Assembly: GCA_963662175.1 (NCBI GenBank)
Contig: OY759215.1
Location: forward strand, 10,591,079-10,655,078
Origin: Aradus depressus
Taxonomy: Eukaryota; Arthropoda; Insecta; Hemiptera; Aradidae
DNA: 64,000 nt
Direction of reading: 5' to 3'
The position numbers and the translations under genes are program-made. The notes under the pieces are model-generated. The model was not told the DNA's origin. It saw nothing but the letters and a program-made list of their open reading frames with translations, and searched no databases. Shown one piece after another: positions 1 through 8,573 of the stretch; within the stretch, counting starts at the first letter, position 1, and the number at the start of each line of letters is the position of its first letter.

Positions 1-305
1 TTGAGCACGTCGTCCTTCGGATGGGACTTCCCCGATATATCTGAATCTGTATATCAGTTTTAACAAATATTAATATTAAAAACCGTTTAAAAGCGAGAAA
101 TTTGAAGAATGGAGTTTACCGAGCTCAGGATCGCCATTTAGAAATCTAGCCAAGTCACTTAGGTCAGATGTTTTAATCGGGAAGATAAAAATAACTTTGA
201 GCACGTCGTCCTTCGGATGGGACTTTCCCGATACATCTGAATCTTTCTTTGGTTGACCATCTTCGTTTCTGGATGCTGCCTATCTACCAACATAGCTGTA
301 TTAAT

Positions 306-1110
306 TTGCAACAGCGGACACCACAGCTAGTACGAAGTTAGGAACCCTGGGCACCACATCTAGTATGTGCTTTGCAACAGCGGACCCCACAGCTAGTACG
401 AAGTTCGGAACGCTGAGCACCACATCTAGTTTGTGCCTTGCAACAGCGGACCCCACAGGTAGTACGAAGTTCGGAACGCTGAGCACCACATCTAGTTTGT
501 GCCTTGCAACAGCGGACCTCACAGCTAGTACGAAGTTCGGAACGCTGAGCACCACATCTAGTATGTGCCTTGCAACAGCGGACACCACAGCTAGTACGAA
601 GTTAGGAACCCTGGGCAACACAGCGAGTATGAGCCTTGCAACAGCGGACCTCACAGGTAGTACGAAGTTAGGAACGCTGAGCACCACATTCTAGTTTGTG
701 CCTTGCAACAGCGGTCACCACAGCTAGTACGAAGTTAGGAACCCTGGGCACCACATCTAGTATGTGCCTTGCAACAGCGGACACCACAGCTAGTACGAAG
801 TTAGGAACGCTGAGCACCACATCTAGTATGTGCCTTGCAACAGCGGACACCACAGCTAGTACGAAGTTAGGAACGCTGAGCACCACATCTAGTATGTGCC
901 TTGCAACAGCGGACACCACAGCTAGTACGAAGTTAGGAACCCTGGGCACCACATCTAGTATGTGCCTTGCAACAGCGGACCCCACAGCTAGTACGAAGTT
1001 CGGAACGCTGGGCAACACAGCTAGTAAGTGTTTTGTAACAGCGGACCCCATAGATACTACATAGTTAGGAACGCTGGGCATCACAGCTAGTAACTGTCTT
1101 GCAACAGTGA
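306..1110. repeat. 66-bp minisatellite, about 13 copies
   Basis: Copies start with 'ttgcaacagcgga' at 306, 372, 438, 504, 570, 636, 703, 769, 835, 901, 967, 1033 and 1099. The period is 66 bp, with one inserted t near 690. Each unit is a diverged dimer: 'ccacagctagta' and 'ccacatctagta' lie 33 bp apart. The last two copies are the most degenerate. Because 66 is a multiple of three, long open frames of 22-residue repeats run along both strands. They break at the single-base insertion and show no start or splice context, so I do not call a gene. Degenerate copies of the same unit occur at 17098-17345. Confidence 0.93.
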
Positions 1111-1137
1111 ACTCCACAGCGAATACATAGTTACTAC

Positions 1138-2935
1138 TACTACATGTGAAATTCATGACAATCCGATTGCCCTTTAATCATTCAGCATTATTTTTATGCT
1201 TAGCCCCCCCCCCCCCCTCCAAATTTTTAAGATGTCACATAGTGTATTTTTCTGTTTGGCCATCAAGAATACTACATGTGAAATTCCATGACAATCCAAT
1301 CATCCGTTAATGACCTATCACTATCTTCAAATTTAGACCTACCCCCATAACCCCCCTCCCGTTCACAATTTTTTGATGTCAAACACCCTATTTTTCTATT
1401 TGGCCTTTATGACTACTACATGTGAAATTTCGTGACAATCCGATCATCCGTTAATGACTTATCACTATACTTATACTTAGGCCCCCATCAATCCATCCTC
1501 CCGTTCAAAATTTTGTGACTTATACACCCTATATTGGCTTTTAAGAATACTACATGTGAAATTCCATGACAATACGACCACCCGTTAATGAGCTACCACC
1601 TATATTTATACTTAGCCCCCCCCCCCCCCCCCCCCCCCAACCCCCCCTCCCGTTCAAAACTTTGGGTCGCCACACACCTTTTTTTTTTACTACATGTGAA
1701 ACTTCGTGACAATGCGACCACCCGTTAATGAGCTAGCTCTATATTTATACTTAGGCCCCCCCACAACCCCCCCTCCCGTTCAAAACTTTGGGACGCCACA
1801 CACCTTATTTTTTTATTTGGCCTTCAGGAATACTACATGGGAAATTTCGTGACAATGCGACCACCCGTTAATGAGCTAGCTCTATATTCATACTTAGGCC
1901 CCCCCACAACCCCCCCTCCCGTTCAAAACTTTGGGACGCCACACACCTTATTTTTTTATTTGGCCTTCAGGAATACTACATGGGAAATTTCGTGACAATG
2001 CGACCACCCGTTAATGAGCTAGCTCTATATTTATACTTAGGCCCCCCCACAACCCCCCCTCCCGTTCAAAACTTTGGGACGCCACACACCTTATTTTTTT
2101 ATTTGGCCTTCAGGAATACTACATGGGAAATTTCGTGACAATACGATCAACCGTTAATGAGCTAGCTCTATATTTATACTTAGCCCCCCCCCCCCCCCCC
2201 TCAACCCCCCCACCCGTTCAAAACTTTGGGACACCACACATCTTATTTTTCTATTTGGCCTTCAGGAATACTACATGGGAAATTTCGTGACAATACGATC
2301 AACCGTTAATGAGCTAGCTCTATATTTATATTTAGCCCCCCCCCCCCCCAAACCCCCCACCCGTTCAAAACTTTGGGACGCCACACACCTTATTTTTCTA
2401 TTTGGCGTTCAGGAATACTACATGGGAAATTTCGTGACAATACGATCAACCGTTAATGAGCTAGCTCTATATTTATACTTAGCCCCCCCCCCCTCAACCC
2501 CCCCTCCCATTTAAAATTTTGGGACGCCACACACAATATTTTTCAATTTGGCCTTTAAGAATACTACATGTGAAATTTCATGACAATCTGATCATCCGTT
2601 AAAGATCTATCACTATACTTATATTTAGGCCTACGCCCACAACCCCCCCTTCCATTTAAAATTTTGGGACGCCACACACAATATTTTTCATATTGGCCTT
2701 TAAGAATATTACATGTGAAATTTCGTGACAATCCGACCAACCGTTAATGAGGTAGGACTATCGGAAAACTTAAAATTCCAGTGAAAACTTATATACTTAT
2801 ATACTGAAAATTTATATACTTAGGCCCCCTTACAACCCCCCCTACCGTTCAAAATTTTGGGACGCCACATAGCCTATTATTCAATCGGGCTCAAAAGAAT
2901 GCTACATGTGAAGTTTCATGAAGATCCGTCCAGCC
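1138..2935. repeat. ~143-bp C-rich minisatellite, about 13 copies
   Basis: Units begin 'actacatgtgaaattt' at 1138, 1271, 1415, 1549, 1689, 1832, 1975, 2118, 2270, 2417, 2563, 2708 and 2901. The best-conserved central units are exactly 143 bp (1832, 1975, 2118). Each unit carries 'gatcatccgttaatga', a poly-C run of variable length (up to about 20 C, for instance near 1617-1638), 'cccgttcaaaa' and 'ggcctttaagaat'. Variation in the C tract explains most length changes. The unit start matches the element's own 3' end at 2901-2940, so the array looks like expansion of the sub-terminal sequence. Further copies lie at 17400-17990. Confidence 0.9.
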
Positions 2936-2999
2936 GTTTGGGCGTGATGCTGGAACAAACATACAAACAAACCCCGTTTCAGCTTTATTTATATAGATA

Positions 3000-3104
3000 T
3001 TGTTTATTTTCATTAAAATAACCTCTTGCTGTTGTTTTGTGCTTGTAAGTAGTTTTCGATGTAGAGTTTTCACTGGAATTTTAAGTTTTCCGACCGATAA
3101 CTAA
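3000..3104. other. Short spacer
   Basis: AT-rich spacer between the composite element tail and the next family H head. It contains a short H-like scrap ('ttttcactggaattttaagttttccgacc'-type wording near 3069-3094, only partly conserved). No gene is supported. Confidence 0.4.
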
Positions 3105-3252
3105 TTAAAAATAAAGGACTTGGTGAATCACCGACTATGTACTTCCCTAGCACGAATTAATAACGTCTTCTCTCTTTCTTCTAAGCCAACTGACCGTTTC
3201 TGCTAAAGCTCAATATTTCAATTCCTTGGCAGTTATTAGGGTGTCCGGCCCC
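3105..3252 (+). mobile_element. Family H element, 5' head only
   Basis: It contains the H head: the palindromic 'tggtgaatcaccga', then 'tgtacttccctagcacg' and 'gaattaat'. The body wording 'gaccgtttctgctaaa' and 'ggcagttattagggt' follows. At 3253 it passes directly into the 103-bp tandem array, so the array was seeded in, or inserted into, an H copy. Family H is described in full at 22705-23400. Confidence 0.7.
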
Positions 3253-5350
3253 TACCCTCTAATGTGTGAACATTGAGCACACTTGTGTTATATATCTTTG
3301 GACTACCTTCGAGGAGGATGGCGACCTGTAGATAGCCCGTTGCTCGTTATCCTACAATACCCTCTAATGTGTCGACATTGAGCACACTTGTGTTATATTT
3401 CTTTGGACTACCTTCGAAGAGGATGGTAACCTGTAGATAGCCAGTTACCCGTTGTCCTACAATACCCTCTAATGGGTGGACATTGAACAGGAGTGTTATA
3501 TATCTTTGGACTACCTTCGAAGAGGATGGTAACCTGTAGATAGCCTGTTACCCGTTATCCTACAATACCCTCTAATGGGTGGACATTGAACAGGAGTGTT
3601 ATATATCTTTGGACTACCTTCGAAGAGGATGGTAACCTGTAGATAGCCAGTTACCCGTTGTCCTACAATACCCTCTAATGGGTGGACATTGAACAGGAGT
3701 TTTATATATCTTTGGACTACCTTCGAGGAGGATGGCGACCTGTAGATAGCCTGTTACCCGTTATCCTACAATACCCTCTAATGGGTGGACATTGAACAGG
3801 AGTTTTATATATCTTTGGACTACCTTCGAGTAGGATGGCGACCTGTAGATAGCCTGTTACCCGTTACCCTACAATACCCTCTAATGGGTGGACATTGAAC
3901 AGGAGTGTTATATATCTTTGGACTACCTTCGAGGAGGATGGCGATCTGTAGATAGCCTGTTACCCGTTATCCTACAATACCCTCTAATGGGTGGACATTG
4001 AACAGGAGTGTTATATATCTTTGGACTACCTTCGAGGAGGATGGCGACCTGTAGATAGCCAGTTACCCGTTGTCCTACAATACCCTCTAATGGGTGGACA
4101 TTGAACAGGAGTTTTATATATCTTTGGACTACCTTCGAGGAGGATGGCGACCTGTAGATAGCCTGTTACCCGTTATCCTACAATACCCTCTAATGGGTGG
4201 ACATTGAACAGGAGTTTTATATATCTTTGGACTACCTTCGAGTAGGATGGCGACCTGTAGATAGCCTGTTACCCGTTACCCTACAATACCCTCTAATGGG
4301 TGGACATTGAACAGGAGTGTTATATATCTTTGGACTACCTTCGAGGAGGATGGCGATCTGTAGATAGCCTGTTACCCGTTATCCTACAATACCCTCTAAT
4401 GGGTGGACATTGAACAGGAGTGTTATATATCTTTGGACTACCTTCGAGGAGGATGGCGACCTGTAGATAGCCTGTTACCCGTTACCCTACAATACCCTCT
4501 AATGGGTGGACATTGAACAGGAGTGTTATATATCTTTGGACTACCTTCGAGGAGGATGGCGATCTGTAGATAGCCTGTTACCCGTTATCCTACAATACCC
4601 TCTAATGGGTGGACATTGAACAGGAGTGTTATATATCTTTGGACTACCTTCGAGGAGGATGGCGACCTGTAGATAGCCTGTTACCCGTTATCCTACAATA
4701 CCCTCTAATGGGTGGACATTGAACAGGAGTGTTATATATCTTTGGACTACCTTCGAGGAGGATGGCGACCTGTAGATAGCCTGTTACCCGTTATCCTACA
4801 ATACCCTCTAATGGGTGGACATTGAACAGGAGTGTTATATATCTTTGGACTACCTTCGAGGAGGATGGCGACCTGTAGATAGCCTGTTACCCGTTATCCT
4901 ACAATACCCTCTAATGGGTGGACATTGAACAGGAGTGTTATATATCTTTGGACTACCTTCGAGGAGGATGGCGACCTGTAGATAGCCTGTTACCCGTTAT
5001 CCTACATTACCCTCTAATGGGTGGACATTGAACAGGAGTTTTATATATCTTTGGACTACCTTCGAGGAGGATGGCGACCTGTAGATAGCCCGTTGCCCGT
5101 TATCCTACAATACCCTCTAATGTGTCGACATTGAGCACACTTGTGCTATATTTCTTTGGACTACCTTCGAAGAGGATGGTTACCCGTTATCCTACAATAT
5201 CCTCTAATGTCTGGACATTGAACAGACTTGTGTTATATTTCTTGGGACTACCTTCGAAGATAATGGCAACCTGTAGATAGCCCGTTGCCCGTTATCCTAC
5301 AATATCCTCCAATGTGTGGACATTGAACACGAGTGGAGTGTTATATTTCC
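3253..5350. repeat. 103-bp minisatellite, about 20 copies, with higher-order structure
   Basis: The core unit runs from 'taccctctaatgggtgg' through 'ctttggactaccttcg', 'aggatggcgacctgtag' and 'cgttatcctacaa'. Starts at 3359, 3463, 3566 and 3669 give a period of 103 bp. The edge copies (3253-3460 and 5100-5350) are more diverged ('tgtgtggacattgagcacac' type), as expected for an array that homogenises from its middle. Marked variants recur at fixed distances: 'gagtagg' at 3828 and 4240, and 'gcgatct' at 3941, 4353 and 4559. These give 412-bp (four-unit) and 206-bp (two-unit) higher-order repeats. One orphan monomer lies at 52636-52692. No coding function is apparent. Confidence 0.93.
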
Positions 5351-5721
5351 GAACAAGCCTAAGAAGCATCACTTCTCTACGATACCGTCTGATTGATGAA
5401 ATCCTCGACAAAACGCTCCGTTTTATTTTTTTTGATTTATTGTCTCTCACCTCTTCCCGACTTCTCCCATTTGTCACTTTTTACGCCTTTCTTTTCGTCC
5501 ACACTTTTTGAGGTTTCTGTTCTTCTTGACGTTCAATTGCTGTTTTTTTTTTTTTGTCTCTTTTACTTCGTTTAATAAGAAACATTTAGCCGTTTATATC
5601 AGCGATGTTTTTTTCACACAAATTTATTGCCTCAATATATATGCTGTGATTTAGTTGATAGTAATACTGCCGAAAAGAAGGGCATAGTTATCACTTCATA
5701 GAACTAACACTAAAACACTAA
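5351..5721. other. Unassigned AT-rich sequence
   Basis: No recognisable repeat or gene. Small open frames at 5292-5575 on both strands have no homology I recognise and overlap each other. Confidence 0.4.
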
Positions 5722-6600
5722 AAACTACTTCCCCAACACAAATAATTCAATGACGTATTCCCTCTCCATCCAAAGCCAATCGACTGTTTGGGCTAAAACT
5801 CTATATTTGACGTACATAGTAGCTTTTGAATCTTCATATCAATTTTGGGATCATACATTCATTATTGGGATTTTTGTGTTAAGCCCCCTCTGATCCCCAT
5901 CCCCTTCGGCTGATTCCACTGAAAATTAATAGGTGTCGTCCTTAGAAGACTAAAGGACAAATCACTCTCACTGCTGTAGCTAAGGAGGTCTCTAGGTCAT
6001 TTAATTTTGAATTTAAATAAAAATTTGTGTTAAGCCACCCCCCTTCTCTTTGGCCGATTAGGTTTAAAATCTATGTGTCGTCCTATGAGAGTTTTCAATT
6101 TACATATGTTTCGTGTACTGTTAGTTAATATGACTCATGCCCGGGCTTTAACTACAAGGTCATATCGCCTACTACCAGAGCGCTCTTTCATCACTCTGGT
6201 GGACATGAGCCCAACTCTACTGTTGGAGTCTTAAATTTTGCCTACCCTAAATTTTTATTCACCTAGGGCAGGGGTCTTTAACGAGTACCTGACATCGTAC
6301 AGGCTCGGGACCATCGCTTAACGTCCCTTCCGAAGGACGGCGTGCTTAAGTTTATTTTACCTCTCAGATAACATAAATTAAGGGCCTCGGCCGGGTTTCT
6401 AACCCACTACCTTGAGCTCAGAAGGCAAGCACGCATATCACTGAGCTTCCGGCGCCCTCTCGTGTAAATACATTTATTCTATCGAGAGTTATCTGGAAAC
6501 ACGACTTTGGAAAACATGAAATTCCGTTGAAAACTCCGCATCGAATTTCTGACCGATTAAATAACGTTCCTTATGCATCGTATTGCCGGGGAAGTAAAAG
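5722..6600 (+). mobile_element. Family H element interrupted by a SINE
   Basis: The head wording 'acttccccaacac' lies near 5730 and the body ('gtgttaagccccctctga', 'gaaaattaataggtgtcg', 'ttaagccaccccccttc') runs to 6117. The tail resumes at 6460 ('tacatttattctatcg', 'cgaatttctgaccgatta') and ends at 'gccggggaagtaaaa' near 6599. A family S SINE occupies 6118-6459 with a 7-bp target duplication (tcgtgta), so the two halves are one H copy and the SINE is younger. Confidence 0.75.
6118..6459 (-). mobile_element. tRNA-derived SINE (family S), near full length
   Basis: Read on the minus strand, the element begins with a tRNA-like head: GGCGCC, an A-box-like TAGCTCAGTGGTATG (diverged here) and a B-box-like GGGTTCGAAACCC (mutated to a 'tttctaaccc' form here). 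The body follows ('ttaagcacgccgtccttcgg', 'gatgtcaggtactcgtta', 'gtaggcaaaatttaggac') and ends 'catgagtcatattaacta'. Length is about 340 bp. It has no coding capacity; SINEs of this type are Pol III transcripts mobilised by a LINE partner. A 7-bp direct repeat tcgtgta flanks it (6111-6117 and 6460-6466), inside a family H copy. About twenty further copies lie in this window. Confidence 0.9.
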
Positions 6601-6839
6601 TCTGTAATATAGACATACAAAATATAGCCAATGACGAAATAATCAGATATCTGGGGAGACACTTCGACACTAAACTTACTTGGAAGCAGCACTTACAAAA
6701 ACCACTGACGCGAGCAAATGTTCTTCACTTCTTTACACTCCACTTCTCGGAGCACCGTTCACAAACATTTGCACTGTCTGGCTGCAAAACAAACAATAAC
6801 AAATTAAAAAAGTTTGATAACAAGGTTCTCCTAGGGTGA
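6601..6839 (+). pseudogene. Non-LTR retrotransposon RT fragment (Jockey-like thumb region)
   Basis: An open frame contains EIIRYLGRHFDTKLTWKQHL at about 6640-6700. This matches the conserved 'YLG..(L/F)D..LTWK.H' block just after the palm of Jockey/I-type reverse transcriptases. The frame upstream belongs to the family H tail, so coding sequence starts near 6600. Downstream homology fades after about 6720. It is a short isolated remnant without catalytic motifs. Assignment to the non-LTR RT superfamily is confident; the clade is inference. Confidence 0.75.
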
Positions 6840-7260
6840 AATGAGACACATTGTTCTATGAGATATGAGATGCTACTGGAGGCAGCTGCATCCCCGACAG
6901 CTGGCTCCTGACCGGGTTAGCTCCTTCTGTCCAGACCGTTGTCCGAGGGGTGGACCTGATTTCGACACACCCAGGACGGAGGACCATCAGTTCACTTCAT
7001 TCAACATTTACGAGGAAGTAAGCTACTCAAAGAGAATCGTTTGGAAAATTATCTTTGTTTGACTCACATATAACATTTTAAATTTAATAGATAACGGAAT
7101 TTGACATCCTATAAGGACATTAGTAATGGATGTTGTATATATCAGAAAGGATGCACTCACAGTGATGAGGAGGATGCACTGGTAAGATATGTTAGAGTAG
7201 GCGAAAAGGCGAAGGTTGTGGTTCAGACCTCAGCTGTAGATGTAGGCATTGAAACATAAG
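6840..7260. other. Unassigned sequence
   Basis: Moderately GC-rich at 6860-6990 and otherwise AT-rich. A small plus-strand frame at 6865-7062 may be further eroded LINE sequence, but no motif supports that. No other feature seen. Confidence 0.35.
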
Positions 7261-7261
7261 A

Positions 7262-7530
7262 ATGAGGTCTAGCCTGAGGTTCAAGTACCCTATACCCTGC
7301 CATCCTGAGGTACCTCTTAATTCTGAGATACCCTACCATCCTGAGGTGCCCTTTCATTCTGAGGTACCCTACCATCCTGATATTCCCTACCATCCTGATG
7401 TGCCCATCCATTCTGAGGTACCCTTCCATCCTGATGTGCCGTTCAAGTACCCTATACCCTGCCATCCTGAGGTACCTCTTAATTCTGAGATACCCTACCA
7501 TCCTGATATTCCCTTCCATCTACTGTTCAT
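7262..7530. repeat. 18-bp minisatellite with 162-bp higher-order repeat
   Basis: The unit is 'ctgaggtaccctaccatc' with variants. On the plus strand it reads as repeats of Tyr/Phe-His-Pro-Glu/Asp-Val/Ile-Pro. A longer block starting 'ttcaagtaccctat' recurs at 7280 and 7442, exactly 162 bp (nine units) apart. The 96-residue plus frame (7262-7552) is proline-rich with alternating charge. It has no splice or signal context, and an equally open frame exists on the minus strand, so I treat it as a minisatellite and not a gene. An exon of a repeat protein cannot be fully excluded. Confidence 0.85.
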
Positions 7531-7549
7531 GACGCCACAGTATGTACTT

Positions 7550-8094
7550 TAATTGAACTTTTATTGGAGAACTGTTGTCATTAAGATTTCATCTTGTGAG
7601 TTTCATTTTAATCGGAACGGATGAAAAAAAAAAGTTGGTAGGGATATTTGTATTTTTCCAGTTAGAGAATTTAATTTGTGCGAGTCTATACAAAGTGAGG
7701 AGGGAGAGAAGGGGTGGAGGAGGGGAGGGGGGGGGGGGGGGGGGGGGCTACAAAAGTCAGAAAATGTCATTATCCCGGGGGTAGGTCTACAATTAATCGA
7801 CCATTTGCCCTTTCATTCATCAAACCCCCCTCTCCCGTCCTTCAACTGTTGTTCTACACGACACTCGGATTTTTCAATTGACTTTTTATGAACCGTTTCA
7901 TCCCCCTGCTCCCAATCTCTCCATCTAAAACCCGTTTTTTTCATTCACTTGTTCAGTAATATTGAGAGAAACCGTAGCCATAGCGACCACTAATGATTTG
8001 TAATGTTTTAGTGACCTCATTTAGGAGTAACGCCTTGAGGCTTAGATAAAGGGATGGAAAAACAGGTTAAATTAAATAATATTACTGACCCCCC
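7550..8094. other. Unassigned sequence with poly-G tract
   Basis: Contains a purine-rich stretch and a run of about 21 G (7727-7747), then pyrimidine-rich text with some family H flavour ('ccctttcattcatcaaacccccctctcccg'-like, not alignable). Small frames across the G run are artefacts. Confidence 0.4.
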
Positions 8095-8327
8095 CATTCC
8101 AAAAATGAATAAGCAAATATCTGTCGGTCAATAAGTGTCTGTGAGCACAATAACTCCAAATGAATATGTACGAAATTTTATATGTGTATCCAGAACCTCA
8201 TAAGGACAATATCTATTGATTTTGAGCCAAATCGGCCAAAGGGGAGCGGGGGATAATGACAACACAAAAACATTCAATAACTGCCGTTGTAAGGAATGTA
8301 TCGTCATGATATTTTATATCTACACAA
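8095..8327 (-). mobile_element. Family H fragment
   Basis: Minus-oriented H body: 'ctgtgagcacaataactcc', 'ttttatatgtgtatccagaa', 'gagccaaatcggccaaagg' and 'aataactgccgttg'. It lacks both ends. It abuts the LINE fragment at 8328. Confidence 0.75.
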
Positions 8328-8573
8328 TACAAACAGCAGAGGGCGCCGGTGAGCGAGGCTGACTACCCGGAGTTCGGACGATTCGTCGCCTCCTGGCGGA
8401 AGGTAAAGAAGGCAGTTTAACGTGGTTCCGGCGCAGCGCAGCCAAGAACATAAGTGCCTGGTCCCGAGTTCTCTCGGGAAACGCCGAAAAGGTAGGTTGG
8501 AGGATCCAACCCATCGCTTCGGTGATTAGCGGGGTCCTACAACCAGCCGTAGCAGCAAATAAATAATAATAAC
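8328..8573 (+). pseudogene. LINE ORF2 C-terminus and 3' UTR (R1/R2-like, tentative)
   Basis: The plus frame ending at the TAA 8418-8420 reads ADYPEFGRFVASWRKVKKAV. It is clearly homologous to the frame ending at 46207-46209 (TDYPMFCQFVGSWREQKQAM). Two independent copies stopping at the same place identify the C-terminus of one retrotransposon protein. A GC-rich 3' UTR follows, ending in an aataaataataataa tail. The sequence is severely 5'-truncated. Its first 15 bases (cagagggcgccggt) are the same as the start of SINE copy 18230, so a SINE head fragment may be joined to it. The clade assignment is inference. Confidence 0.6.

Larger units (their letters stand above)
1..2999 (+). mobile_element. 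Composite tandem-repeat element, copy 1 (right part)
   Basis: The window opens inside an element made of consecutive tandem modules. First comes a short stretch of the 'ttgagcacgtcgtccttcgg' module (1-240), then a boundary block containing 'ttggttgaccatcttcg' (about 250-300). Thirteen 66-bp repeats (306-1110) and thirteen ~143-bp C-rich repeats (1138-2935) follow. The last piece is a tail with 'gtccagccgttt', 'aacaaacatacaaacaaa' and a terminal tatagat at 2999. The same order recurs at 8575-18130, which shows that the modules belong together. The tail resembles the ends of non-autonomous non-LTR (RTE-type) or Penelope-like repeats common in arthropods; that assignment is inference. The left end lies outside the window and no protein-coding capacity is visible. 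Confidence 0.6.

Noticed and set aside
301..1156. Long open frames on both strands encoding 22-residue repeats
   Set aside because: The 66-bp period is a multiple of three, so all frames without a stop stay open. A single inserted base near 690 shifts the frame with no compensation, and there is no start or splice context.
1600..1640. Long C tracts as G-quadruplex regulatory sites
   Set aside because: The runs are single long homopolymers of variable length within a minisatellite; slippage explains them and nothing ties them to a gene.
3253..5350. CRISPR-like array
   Set aside because: Units are directly adjacent 103-bp repeats with no unique spacers, in a eukaryotic genome.
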